From Candidatus Devosia phytovorans (GTDB lineage: Bacteria; Pseudomonadota; Alphaproteobacteria; Rhizobiales; Devosiaceae): a stretch of DNA of 64,000 nucleotides. A program made the translations under genes and the position numbers. This document shows, piece after piece, positions 26,006 through 34,192 of this stretch. The notes beneath the pieces are model-generated. The model did not search any database. It was not told the origin of the DNA and saw only the letters and a program-made list of their open reading frames with translations. Positions within the stretch are counted from its first letter, which is position 1; each line of letters starts with the position of its first letter. Location of the stretch: positions 811,001 through 875,000 of the forward strand of contig CP119312.1 in NCBI GenBank assembly GCA_029202405.1, written 5' to 3'.

Positions 26006-26461
26006 ATGCGCCTTGCTGCCCTTGCCGGCGTTTTCATGCTCGCCGCGACGAGCTTTGCCGCTGCCCAGCCCTATGAAACGCCAGAGGCGCTGCTGGAGGC
26101 CTTTTACGAGCCCTATTTCACCGGCGACTTCCCGGCGGACGAGAGCCAGTTCCGCTCGGAAAACCTGCAGGCGCTCTATGATGCCGATGCCGAGAGCACG
26201 CCGGAAGGCGAAATGGGCGCGCTGAGCTTTGATCCCTATGTCGATGGCCAAGACTATGAAATCACCGATCTCGAAATCGGTGAGCCGGTGCCCGAGGAGG
26301 ATGTCGTGCTGGTGGAGGTGAGTTTCAGCAATTTCAACGAGCCGCGCAGCCTCACCTATGAGCTGGTCGAAGAGGATGGCTGGAAGATCAATGACGTGGT
26401 CTCGACCAATCCGGACAATGAATATCGTCTGAGCGAGATTTTCGACGACGGTTCCGAATAG
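26006..26461 (+). CDS. Secreted DUF3828-like protein, first copy
   Basis: A 151-aa exported protein with signal peptide MRLAALAGVFMLAATSFAAA. The body (ETPEALLEAFYEPYF, LVEVSFSNFNEPRSLTYELV, GWKINDVVS) resembles DUF3828 proteins, whose function is unknown. The ATG at 26006 has GGAG 9 bases upstream. A paralogue lies at 26569. Confidence 0.72.
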   Translation: MRLAALAGVFMLAATSFAAAQPYETPEALLEAFYEPYFTGDFPADESQFRSENLQALYDADAESTPEGEMGALSFDPYVDGQDYEITDLEIGEPVPEEDVVLVEVSFSNFNEPRSLTYELVEEDGWKINDVVSTNPDNEYRLSEIFDDGSE

Positions 26462-26499
26462 GCCAGCCTTACCGCGAATTAAGCTTGCAGCCGCAAATC

Positions 26500-26537
26500 C
26501 GCCACGGGTCGATCACGATCGCGCCGTGGCGTTTTTC
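26500..26537 (+). terminator. Rho-independent terminator between DUF3828-like paralogues
   Basis: CGCCACG (26500-26506) pairs with CGTGGCG (26525-26531); the enclosed part can form a further CGAT-CACG-ATCG hairpin. Five T residues follow. Confidence 0.75.
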
Positions 26538-26568
26538 TAACCCTTGCGCATGATGATGCGAGGGCGCG

Positions 26569-27060
26569 ATGAAGTCTCTGTTTGTTGGTTTTCTGGTCAT
26601 GCTGGCTATGATGGGGCATGCCAGCGCCGAGGAATTCGGCGATCCCAAGGCTTTGGTCAGCGGCATCTACGACGACTACAATGTCGGTCGCACGGTGGCC
26701 GATCCGACCGTCTACTATTCGAAACGCCTCAAGGCGATCTATGACCAGGCGATCGAGAACCAGGTGTTTGCCAGCGACGCGGCGATGAACGGCTCCGAAT
26801 ATACGCTCAACGCCGTGTTCAACCCCTTCCTGCCCGATCTCAATGCCCTGCTGTTCGACGTCGCCATCGGCGAGCCAGCCGTTGTTGGAGAACGGGCCGT
26901 GGTCACCGTCAGCTATCACAACTTCGACCAGCCGCGGCTGCTCGCCATTGCCATGGTCAAGGAAGGTGACAGCTGGAAGGTGGATGATGTCAGTTCCATG
27001 GGCAACGAGGAACACTGGCTGCTGAGCTGGGCGCTGACCTATGATCCGCTTGGGTTTTAA
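26569..27060 (+). CDS. Secreted DUF3828-like protein, second copy
   Basis: A 163-aa exported protein (signal peptide MKSLFVGFLVMLAMMGHASA) sharing the plan of the preceding gene: DPKALVSGIYDDYN at the start, VTVSYHNFDQPRLLAIAMV and SWKVDDVSS at the end. The two are diverged tandem duplicates separated by a terminator, so they are likely transcribed separately. The function is unknown. Confidence 0.72.
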   Translation: MKSLFVGFLVMLAMMGHASAEEFGDPKALVSGIYDDYNVGRTVADPTVYYSKRLKAIYDQAIENQVFASDAAMNGSEYTLNAVFNPFLPDLNALLFDVAIGEPAVVGERAVVTVSYHNFDQPRLLAIAMVKEGDSWKVDDVSSMGNEEHWLLSWALTYDPLGF

Positions 27061-27101
27061 GAGTCCCGAAAGGCAGCAGCAGCGGTTGCGGTGACATCGG
27101 A

Positions 27102-27220
27102 GTACCCCCACCTATCCTCCCCCTGATAGGGGGAGGGACCGCCCGGTGGTTGTGGAGAGAGCGTGCCCAAAACTCGATCCAGTCCCTCCCCCTTTTCAGG
27201 GGGAGGTTAGGAGGGGGTAC
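27102..27220. repeat. Dispersed inverted-repeat element, copy 1
   Basis: Two arms (27102-27139 and 27182-27220) are near-perfect reverse complements, each beginning GTACCCCC and containing the internal hairpin CTCCCCCTGATAGGGGGAG or its variant. The unit sits between the convergent DUF3828-like and aminopeptidase genes. A second copy with the same arms lies at 63551-63666, so this is a dispersed intergenic repeat (REP/MITE-like), not a gene. Confidence 0.85.
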
Positions 27221-27238
27221 CGCAAAGAGACCCTTCCG

Positions 27239-29062
27239 CTACAGCTTCTCGGTCGCCTCTTTCAGCCAATCCCTGACCTTGCCCTTTACCCGTGGGCCGA
27301 TCTGCTTCCAGACTCGGTAATGATAGTCATCGAGCCAGGCGCGTTCGGCATCGGTCAGCAGAGACTTGCGGATCAGGCGCTTGTCGATGGGGGCCAGGGT
27401 CAGGGTCTCGAATTCGAGGAAGCCGGGGAAGTCGGCGCTTTCCACCACGGTGATCAGGTTCTCGATGCGGATGCCATATTCGCCGGTCTTGTAATAGCCG
27501 GGCTCATTGGAGATCACATTGCCCACTTCGAGCGGCAGTGTGTAGCGCGAGGAAATGCCCACCGGGCCCTCGTGCACGCCCAGATAAGCGCCGACGCCGT
27601 GGCCGGTACCGTGGTTATAGGTGATGCCATCCTGCCAGAGGAACTGGCGCGCCAATACGTCGATCTGCGCGCCGCTGGTGCCCTTGGGGAAGCGAGCCAT
27701 GGAAATGGCGATCATGCCCTTGAGCACGCGGGTATAGCGGTCGCGCTGCTCGTCGCTCGGCTTGCCGGTCGAGAGCGTGCGGGTGATGTCGGTGGTGCCC
27801 GATAGATATTGCGCGCCGCTGTCGACGAGCATGATTTCGCCGGGGTTGAGCCTGCGGTCGGTCTTGTCGCTGACGCGGTAGTGCACGATGGCGCCATTGG
27901 GGCCGGCGCCAGAGATCGTATCGAAGCTGGCGTCGACGCAAGTCTCGTCCTCGCGGCGGAAGGCCTCCAGCGCGGTGACGATGGCAATTTCGGTCAGCTC
28001 GCCCTTGGGCGCCGTTTCATCGAACCATGACAGGAATTTGGCCAGGGCCACGCCGTCGAGGCCATGGGCTTCGTGCATCCCGGCGAGCTCAGCCTCGTTC
28101 TTGCGGGACTTGGGCAGGAGCACCGGGTCGCGCTTTTCGATCAGCGTGGCACCGGCGTCCTTCAGAGCCGTCGCAACGGCTTCGGGAGCAGAGGTCGGGT
28201 CGATGAGGACCGATTTTCCTGCGGCGCCGAGAGCCTTTAGCGCCTCCTCGAAGCGCGTGCTGCTGTCGACAGTGGCAATGCCGTCGAGCGCCCTGGTCAG
28301 CTCGTCGGTGATCTTGGCCGGGTCGAGATAAAGCGTGGGGGTGCCCACCTGCGGGACGATGGCAAAGCCGAGGACGAAGGGCGTGTTGGGGACATCGCGG
28401 CCGCGCATGTTGAACAGCCAGCAGATGGATTCGGGCAGGGTCAACACGGCCGCATCGGCAAGATCGCTCGCAAGCTGCTTGCGGACTTCTTCAATCTTGC
28501 TGGACGATTGCTGGCCGGCGCGGTTGTGGCCGAGAAATTCGATCGTCGAGACCGGTGCCGAAGGGCGGTCCGACCAGATCGCATCCACAAGGTTTGCATG
28601 CGGCACCAGCGTGGCATGGCCATGAAACAGCCTCGCCAGTTCGCGCACTTCGCCGGGTGTATGGAGCCAGGGATCATAGGCCAGTTTGCCGCCGGCGGGG
28701 ACGAGCTTTATGGATTCGTCGTTGGGGCCGCCGCGGTCGGTCTGGATCACGGTCACAAGATCGGTGTCGGTCTGGGCCGGGGCCTGCAATGTGTAGCGGC
28801 TGTCGACGTAAAGGCCGGCCTGCTCGGGGCCGACCAGGGCCATGCCGGCCGAACCGGTGAAGCCGGTGATATAGGCGAGGCGTGCTTCGCTGGCCGGTAC
28901 AGATTCGCCGCGATGGGCATCGGCACGCGGAATCAGAAAACCCTGGATGTCCGCCGCCGCCATCGCGTCCCGCAGGGCCTTGAGGCGGGGCGCGACATTG
29001 GTCTTGTCGGACTTTTCCTCAAAGCTCTGGAACACGGCAGGCGGAAAACTCTGGGCGGTCAT
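27239..29062 (-). CDS. M24-family Xaa-Pro aminopeptidase
   Basis: Cytoplasmic metallopeptidase that removes N-terminal residues preceding proline. The 607-aa product is the long three-domain form: two creatinase-like N-terminal domains and a C-terminal pita-bread domain with metal ligands in MLVDSGAQY, GTTDITRT, GTGHGVG, NEPGYY and RIENLITV. The ATG at 29062 has CAGGAA about 8 bases before; more 5' frame exists, but without homology. It is divergent from two tiny genes at 29175 and 29432. Confidence 0.92.
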   Translation of the reverse strand: MTAQSFPPAVFQSFEEKSDKTNVAPRLKALRDAMAAADIQGFLIPRADAHRGESVPASEARLAYITGFTGSAGMALVGPEQAGLYVDSRYTLQAPAQTDTDLVTVIQTDRGGPNDESIKLVPAGGKLAYDPWLHTPGEVRELARLFHGHATLVPHANLVDAIWSDRPSAPVSTIEFLGHNRAGQQSSSKIEEVRKQLASDLADAAVLTLPESICWLFNMRGRDVPNTPFVLGFAIVPQVGTPTLYLDPAKITDELTRALDGIATVDSSTRFEEALKALGAAGKSVLIDPTSAPEAVATALKDAGATLIEKRDPVLLPKSRKNEAELAGMHEAHGLDGVALAKFLSWFDETAPKGELTEIAIVTALEAFRREDETCVDASFDTISGAGPNGAIVHYRVSDKTDRRLNPGEIMLVDSGAQYLSGTTDITRTLSTGKPSDEQRDRYTRVLKGMIAISMARFPKGTSGAQIDVLARQFLWQDGITYNHGTGHGVGAYLGVHEGPVGISSRYTLPLEVGNVISNEPGYYKTGEYGIRIENLITVVESADFPGFLEFETLTLAPIDKRLIRKSLLTDAERAWLDDYHYRVWKQIGPRVKGKVRDWLKEATEKL

Positions 29063-29174
29063 GGCGAAATTCCTGTTGCCGGAGTGCACTCCGGTCATAT
29101 CTGGGCTGTTCTGGTGGGCCCTTACAAATCGCGGCCCGCGCTCTAACTTAGTGGCAGATGACAGGAGAGCGAAG

Positions 29175-29309
29175 ATGGCAGAACACAAGAATTTCCTGAT
29201 CCGGGCCTTCGAAGCGGTGATTGCCGGGCGCGAGCGCGAGGCGCAGCGCTATGTGGCGCGCTTCGAGCGCGAACATGGCCCGATGAACGCCAGATTAACG
29301 AAGCGGTAA
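29175..29309 (+). CDS. Small basic protein (44 aa), first of a paralogous pair
   Basis: MAEHKNFLIRAFEAVIAG followed by an Arg/Glu-rich stretch ending HGPMNARLTKR. An excellent ribosome site (AGGAGAGCGAAG) precedes the ATG. The closely similar small gene at 29432 supports that it is real: both have the pattern M-x-E-x-K-N, a short helix, then A-G/R-R-E-R/S. Function is unknown; no signal or membrane segment is present. Confidence 0.6.
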   Translation: MAEHKNFLIRAFEAVIAGREREAQRYVARFEREHGPMNARLTKR

Positions 29310-29431
29310 GGGGACTTGCGAGTCTTGCAGGGCTGGTGTGACAGAATACCATCTGCACGGCGTCTCAAACTGGGACTATCTAAACACTCGACGGCGGCAA
29401 TAGACCAACGTCGAAGTGCATGGAGACTGAG

Positions 29432-29563
29432 ATGACCGAAAGCAAGAACGATTTCCGCAAGGCCCTGGGTTCCGTCCTGGAAGCACGCGGTCGTGAATCG
29501 AGCCGCCAGGTCAGCTATCGCATGCAGCATCAGCTGATCGGCGCATTCACAAAGCGCCCGTAA
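29432..29563 (+). CDS. Small basic protein (43 aa), second of a paralogous pair
   Basis: MTESKNDFRKALGSVLEARG then RESSRQVSYRMQHQLIGAFTKRP. It resembles the 44-aa protein at 29175 along its length. GGAG lies 7 bases before the ATG and a good terminator follows, so it is transcribed as a unit. Function is unknown. Confidence 0.62.
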   Translation: MTESKNDFRKALGSVLEARGRESSRQVSYRMQHQLIGAFTKRP

Positions 29564-29596
29564 CGGCCGCTGCAGTTTACTGCTGACGATCTGACG

Positions 29597-29629
29597 ATCC
29601 CCGGAGCCTGCTTCGGGGATTTTGCTTTT
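29597..29629 (+). terminator. Rho-independent terminator after the small paralogues
   Basis: Stem ATCCCCG / CGGGGAT (29597-29603, 29614-29620) followed by TTTGCTTTT. Confidence 0.8.
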
Positions 29630-29648
29630 CTTGGAACCGGCCGAAGGC

Positions 29649-29673
29649 AAAATCGCGCCAGTGGCGCGATTTT
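29649..29673. terminator. Bidirectional terminator between small gene and prmA
   Basis: Perfect 11-bp stem AAAATCGCGCC / GGCGCGATTTT with loop AGT. A/T ends on both sides allow use in either direction, so it probably ends prmA transcription from the right. The rest of the gap (29674-29803) shows nothing further. Confidence 0.7.
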
Positions 29674-29803
29674 AGGTGACAAGGCCATGAGGGCTGCGCC
29701 CGAATGGCCAAGGCCGCTCACACTGGACGCCCAAACGCGACACTCGATGCTAACAGTCTGCTAGCCAATTCCCGCCGAATGCTACAACGGATCGAGGCAT
29801 GCG

Positions 29804-30676
29804 CTACGGCATGGTCAGGATCAGTGTGGTCCAGTCCTTGCGCTGCAGCTTCTGGCTGAGGATCATGCCCTGGCGGGCATAGGCGTTGATGACGCCGCGA
29901 GCCTGGTGCTGCAAAATGCCCGAGAGGATGACGGTAGCGCCCTTGTCCGCGATGCGGCCGATATCGGGGGCCAGCGCCATCAGCGGACCGGCCAGGATAT
30001 TGGCGACGATCAGGTCATAGGGCGCATTCTGCTTGATGGCAGGGTGGGTTACGCCGGTGGCTTCGAGCGCGACGATATGCTTGCCGACGCCATTCTGGGC
30101 GGCATTGTCCACCGTGGTGGTCACCGAGATCGGGTCGATATCGCTGGCGATGACCGTGCGGTTGGTGCGCTTGGCGAGGGCAATGGCCAACACGCCGGTG
30201 CCGGTGCCGACGTCGATCATGTGGCGCGGCTTCTTGCGCTTGAGCGTGATGTTGATGGCTTCCAGGCACCCCGTGGTGGTCTCGTGGTGACCGGTGCCAA
30301 AGGCCTGGGCCGCATCGATTTTCATCGCCGTCAGCCCTCCGGGGACGGGGCCGTCCTCGTGGCTGCCATAGACATAGAAGCCGCCGGCAATCACCGGGGC
30401 CAGGCCTTCCAGCGACTTGGCGACCCAGTTGAAATCCGGATCGATCGGCGCGACCGAGAATTCGACCGCGCCGCCAAGGGTTTGGCGCGCCAGTTCAACA
30501 AATGAATCAACGTCGGGCGGGCTGTCGCAGGTGGCTTCGAAGATCCACTCGCCGGTCTCTTCATTCTCATGCGCCGAGGCAGTCAGCGCCAGGTCGTCGC
30601 GTTCCATCACCGCATCGACCAGGGCATAGGCCTGGTCCTTTGTGAGCGGAATGGATGAGAGCTGATCGACGGCCAT
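29804..30676 (-). CDS. prmA: Ribosomal protein L11 methyltransferase PrmA
   Basis: S-adenosylmethionine-dependent enzyme methylating ribosomal protein L11. The 290-aa product has the PrmA pre-motif QAFGTGHHETTTGCLEAI, SAM motif I DVGTGTGVLAIALAKR and the catalytic-region DLIVANILAGPLMALAPDI. The ATG at 30676 gives normal length. It lies alone on its strand between a terminator and a YbjQ-like gene. Confidence 0.93.
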   Translation of the reverse strand: MAVDQLSSIPLTKDQAYALVDAVMERDDLALTASAHENEETGEWIFEATCDSPPDVDSFVELARQTLGGAVEFSVAPIDPDFNWVAKSLEGLAPVIAGGFYVYGSHEDGPVPGGLTAMKIDAAQAFGTGHHETTTGCLEAINITLKRKKPRHMIDVGTGTGVLAIALAKRTNRTVIASDIDPISVTTTVDNAAQNGVGKHIVALEATGVTHPAIKQNAPYDLIVANILAGPLMALAPDIGRIADKGATVILSGILQHQARGVINAYARQGMILSQKLQRKDWTTLILTMP

Positions 30677-30766
30677 GGCGAAACTTCCTGTGTTCGCCGC
30701 CTAGTTGCGCCATCGCACGCACAAAATCAATCTGACTTATCCCCGCTGTCGCCAGCGGGTGTAGAT

Positions 30767-31084
30767 TCAGAGCCGTACAGCGGTGCCGGAGATCGAGACC
30801 ATCAGCATGGAGCCATTTTGACCGACCACTTCATAGTCGAGATCGACACCCACCACGGCATCGGCGCCCATGCGTTCGGCTTCATAGGCCAGTTCGTCAT
30901 AGGCCTGGCGGCGCGCGTCGCGCAGGGCGCCTTCATAGGCACCGGCGCGGCCACCGACGATGTCGCGAATGCCGGCGAAGAGATCCTTGAAGATATTGGC
31001 GCCGACGATCACCTCGCCGGTGACAATGCCGAGATAGTCCTTGATCGGGCGGCCTTCGAGCGTGGGCGTGGTCGAAATGATCAT
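30767..31084 (-). CDS. YbjQ/UPF0145-family protein
   Basis: The 105-aa product matches the YbjQ (UPF0145, putative heavy-metal-binding) family: LEGRPIKDYLGIVTGEVIVG, ANIFKDLFAGIRDIVGGRAG and GADAVVGVDLDYEVVGQNGS. These proteins form oligomers of unknown role. The ATG at 31084 follows GAGGAG; the open frame upstream has no homology. Confidence 0.9.
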   Translation of the reverse strand: MIISTTPTLEGRPIKDYLGIVTGEVIVGANIFKDLFAGIRDIVGGRAGAYEGALRDARRQAYDELAYEAERMGADAVVGVDLDYEVVGQNGSMLMVSISGTAVRL

Positions 31085-31228
31085 TGTCTTGGTCTCCTCA
31101 CTGGATGACAGAAAGATAGGGCCAGGATGAGACGCGCAAAAGGCCGCGCGCAAAAAAGCATCGCGAAAATGTCGAAGTGGACGCAGATTGGCCGACATGG
31201 AGCATAGCGCGTTGCAAGGGAGGTCCAG

Positions 31229-31648
31229 ATGCTCGCCATGACCAGCTATCCAGAAGTCTATGTCCAACTCACTGCGGCCAAGGTGGAGGAGCAGCATGCC
31301 GCCTATGCGGCACTCGCCAAGTCTGCCCAGGGCACGGCCGCCGAACAGGCGCTGACGGCTTTTGCGTCAGAGTATTTCGCCACGGCGCTGCTGGCGCTCG
31401 ACCACCATTTCATGCACCGGATGCGCGGAATGGAGGGCAAGGACGGCAATGCGCTCAACGAAGTGCGCATGCTCAGCGACTCGATCATGGAACACGGCGG
31501 CGTGCTGCAAGAGAACAAGACGATGAAATATAGGTCTGACAAGGCGATAGCCGGAATTGCCATCGGGCAGAAGATCGTGCTGGATGCAGCCACTTTCGAG
31601 CGGCTGGCGAAGGCCTATCTCGAGGAGATCGGGAAGCGGTTTCCCTAG
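31229..31648 (+). CDS. Conserved-looking hypothetical protein, 139 aa
   Basis: Not recognised. A soluble, mostly helical protein with a histidine/methionine-rich centre (ALDHHFMHRMRGMEG). A strong ribosome site (GGGAGG) precedes the ATG, and codon use is native. Its stop overlaps by 4 bases the stop of the convergent helicase gene. It is divergent from the YbjQ-like gene; the 144-bp gap presumably holds both promoters. Confidence 0.75.
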   Translation: MLAMTSYPEVYVQLTAAKVEEQHAAYAALAKSAQGTAAEQALTAFASEYFATALLALDHHFMHRMRGMEGKDGNALNEVRMLSDSIMEHGGVLQENKTMKYRSDKAIAGIAIGQKIVLDAATFERLAKAYLEEIGKRFP

Positions 31649-34005
31649 GCCTTCTTCACAAAGCTCTCCAACACCTTCTTGGGGCCGGCCTTTTCGAACT
31701 CGATGCTCAGCTTGTTGCCTTCGATCTGGGTGATGCTGCCGTAGCCGAACTTGAGGTGGAAGACGCGTTCGCCCATGGAGAAGGCCGAGCGGTCGTTGCC
31801 GAGGTCGACGGAGCGGGCGACGAGGTCGCCGTCGATGGTCAGGGGACCGCCGCCCTTGCGGGAGGACTGGTTGGCACGGGCGCGCTGCCAGCCGGGGGTC
31901 TCATAGACGCTTTCGAAGGGGTCGGCCCTGTTGAAGCGCGAGCTGGCGCCGCCGCCCCCACCATAGCCGTAACCGCCATAGGATGAGCCGGTATCGGTGA
32001 CTTCAACGGCGTCGGGCGGCAGCTCATCGAGGAAGCGAGAGGGAATGGCGGACTGCCAGAGGCCGTGGATGCGGCGGTTCTGGGCGGCGGAGATGCGCAC
32101 GCGCTTGCGACCGCGGGTGATGCCGACATAGGCGAGGCGTCGTTCCTCTTCGAGGCCGGCGCGACCGCTCTCATCCATGCTGCGCTGGCTAGGGAAGGTG
32201 CCTTCCTCCCAGCCGGGCAGGAAGACGGTGTTGAACTCAAGCCCCTTGGCGCCATGCAGGGTCATGATGGTGACGGCGTCGGAGGCTTCCGTGCTGTCGC
32301 GATCCATGACCAGCGATATGTGTTCGAGGAAGCCACCGAGGGTGTCGAATTCCTCCATGGAACGGCTGAGTTCCTTGAGGTTTTCCTTGCGGCCTTGCGA
32401 TTCCACCGACTTGTCGGCGCTCAGCATGTCGGTATAGCCGCTCTCCTCGAGGATGCGCTCCACCAGCTCGAACGGTTTCATGGACTGGGCGTGAAAGGCC
32501 CAGTCGTCGAACTGCGACACAAGGCTCAGCAGCGTGCTGCGTTGCTTGGGCTTGAGCTCCTCGGTTTCCACCAGCATGCGGATGGCAGACAGCAGCGGGA
32601 CATTGGCGGCCCGGGCGGCGTTGTGCAGCAGCTGGACCGTTGAGTCGCCGAGGCCGCGCTTTGGCACATTGATGATGCGGTCGAGGGCCAGATCGTCGGC
32701 CGGCTGGGCGACCAAGCGCAGATAGGCAATGGCGTCGCGGATTTCCTTGCGCTCATAGAACCTGGGGCCGCCGATGACCCGGTAGTTGAGCCCCAGGGTG
32801 ATGAAGCGTTCTTCGAATTCACGCATCTGGAATGAGGCGCGGACGAGAATGGCCATGGAGTTCAGCGTTTCGCCAGCGCGCTGATACTGCTCGATTTCCT
32901 CGCCGACTGTGCGCGCTTCTTCCTCGCTGTCCCAGACCTGGGTGACCGCGACCGGCTCGCCGGTTTCCCCGACATCGGTCTGCAGCGTCTTGCCGAGGCG
33001 GCTCTCGTTGAAGGCGATGATGTTGGAGGCGGCCTTGAGGATATTGGAGGTCGAGCGGTAATTGCGCTCAAGCTTGATCACCTTGGCGCCCGGAAAATCC
33101 TTTTCGAAGCGCAGGATGTTGTCGACCTCGGCGCCGCGCCAGCCATAAATGGACTGGTCGTCGTCGCCGACGACGCAGATATTGGCTTCGCTGGCAGGCT
33201 TGCCCTGCGCGAGCAGACGCAGCCAGAGATATTGAGCGACGTTACTGTCCTGATATTCATCCACCAGCATGTATTTGAACTTGCGGTGATATTCCGCCAG
33301 AACGTCGGGGTTTTCCTTGAACAGCCGGATGCATTCGAGCAGCAGGTCGCCGAAATCGACGGCGTTGAGCGATTTCAGCCGGGCCTGATAGGCCGCATAG
33401 AGTTGGGCGCCGCGGCCATTGGCATAGGAGCCGCTATCGGCCGGCGAGACATCCTTGGGCAGCAGGCCCTTGTTCTTCCAGCCGTCCATCATCGAGGCAA
33501 AGAGCTTTGCCGGCCAGCGCTTCTCGTCAATGTTGTCGGCCTCGAGCAATTGCTTGATCAGGCGGATCTGATCGTCGGTATCGAGGATGGTGAAGGTGCT
33601 GGTGAGGCCGACCAGACCGGCATGCTGGCGCAAAATACGGGCGCCGATCGAGTGGAACGTCCCGGACCACGGCATTGCCTCGAGCCGGGGGACGAGCTTT
33701 TCAATACGCTCTTTCATTTCCCGTGCAGCCTTGTTGGTGAAGGTCACCGACAGGATCTGCGAAGGCCAGGCGCGATTGGTATTGATGATATGGGCAATGC
33801 GGGTGGTCAGCACGCGGGTCTTGCCGGTGCCGGCGCCAGCGAGGACGAGCAGGGGCCCGTCAACGCTCTCCACGGCGTCGCGCTGTTCTTGGTTCAAACC
33901 ACTCAAATAGTCCGGCGCCTGGTTGCGCTTGAACTGGCTGGTAATCGCACCGGCCTGGGGGCGGTCGAACTGAGGGGCTTCACCGGGCATTGAGGGCCTT
34001 TTCAT
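31645..34005 (-). CDS. uvrD: UvrD/PcrA-family ATP-dependent DNA helicase
   Basis: SF1A 3'-5' helicase for nucleotide excision and mismatch repair. The 786-aa product has Walker A LAGAGTGKTRVLTTRI, motif II VDEYQDSN, motif III GDDDQSIYGWRGA, motif IV YRSTSNIL and motif VI YVGITRGRKRV. A glycine-rich linker (GGYGYGGGGGASS) leads to the C-terminal Tudor-like domain (FGYGSITQIEGNKLSIEFE) that binds RNA polymerase in PcrA. The start at 34005 is the first ATG; an ATG at 33990 is an alternative. Confidence 0.94.
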   Translation of the reverse strand: MKRPSMPGEAPQFDRPQAGAITSQFKRNQAPDYLSGLNQEQRDAVESVDGPLLVLAGAGTGKTRVLTTRIAHIINTNRAWPSQILSVTFTNKAAREMKERIEKLVPRLEAMPWSGTFHSIGARILRQHAGLVGLTSTFTILDTDDQIRLIKQLLEADNIDEKRWPAKLFASMMDGWKNKGLLPKDVSPADSGSYANGRGAQLYAAYQARLKSLNAVDFGDLLLECIRLFKENPDVLAEYHRKFKYMLVDEYQDSNVAQYLWLRLLAQGKPASEANICVVGDDDQSIYGWRGAEVDNILRFEKDFPGAKVIKLERNYRSTSNILKAASNIIAFNESRLGKTLQTDVGETGEPVAVTQVWDSEEEARTVGEEIEQYQRAGETLNSMAILVRASFQMREFEERFITLGLNYRVIGGPRFYERKEIRDAIAYLRLVAQPADDLALDRIINVPKRGLGDSTVQLLHNAARAANVPLLSAIRMLVETEELKPKQRSTLLSLVSQFDDWAFHAQSMKPFELVERILEESGYTDMLSADKSVESQGRKENLKELSRSMEEFDTLGGFLEHISLVMDRDSTEASDAVTIMTLHGAKGLEFNTVFLPGWEEGTFPSQRSMDESGRAGLEEERRLAYVGITRGRKRVRISAAQNRRIHGLWQSAIPSRFLDELPPDAVEVTDTGSSYGGYGYGGGGGASSRFNRADPFESVYETPGWQRARANQSSRKGGGPLTIDGDLVARSVDLGNDRSAFSMGERVFHLKFGYGSITQIEGNKLSIEFEKAGPKKVLESFVKKA

Positions 34006-34108
34006 CGCAATGGCGCCAGTTTAACGCATATGCCGCGCCATTGCAGAATCTTATTTTGTTCTCATTGGCAATATAGGCAGCCATGGTGGCAATGTATAGG
34101 CGAAGAGC

Positions 34109-34137
34109 CTGTCATCTGTCCGTCATCTATCCGTCAT
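34109..34137 (+). promoter_or_regulatory. Pho box (PhoB-binding direct repeats)
   Basis: Three 11-bp-spaced units, CTGTCAT-CTGT-CCGTCAT-CTAT-CCGTCAT (34109-34115, 34120-34126, 34131-34137), match the known PhoB site of CTGTCAT-like heptamers separated by 4 bp. They lie 56 bp before the phytase-like gene, the position expected for activation. PhoB control is inferred from the motif. Confidence 0.8.
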
Positions 34138-34192
34138 CGGAGAGTCGCGGCGCCAGCCTATCGGAGGCCCCATTCATTCCAGGGGGACTTCA

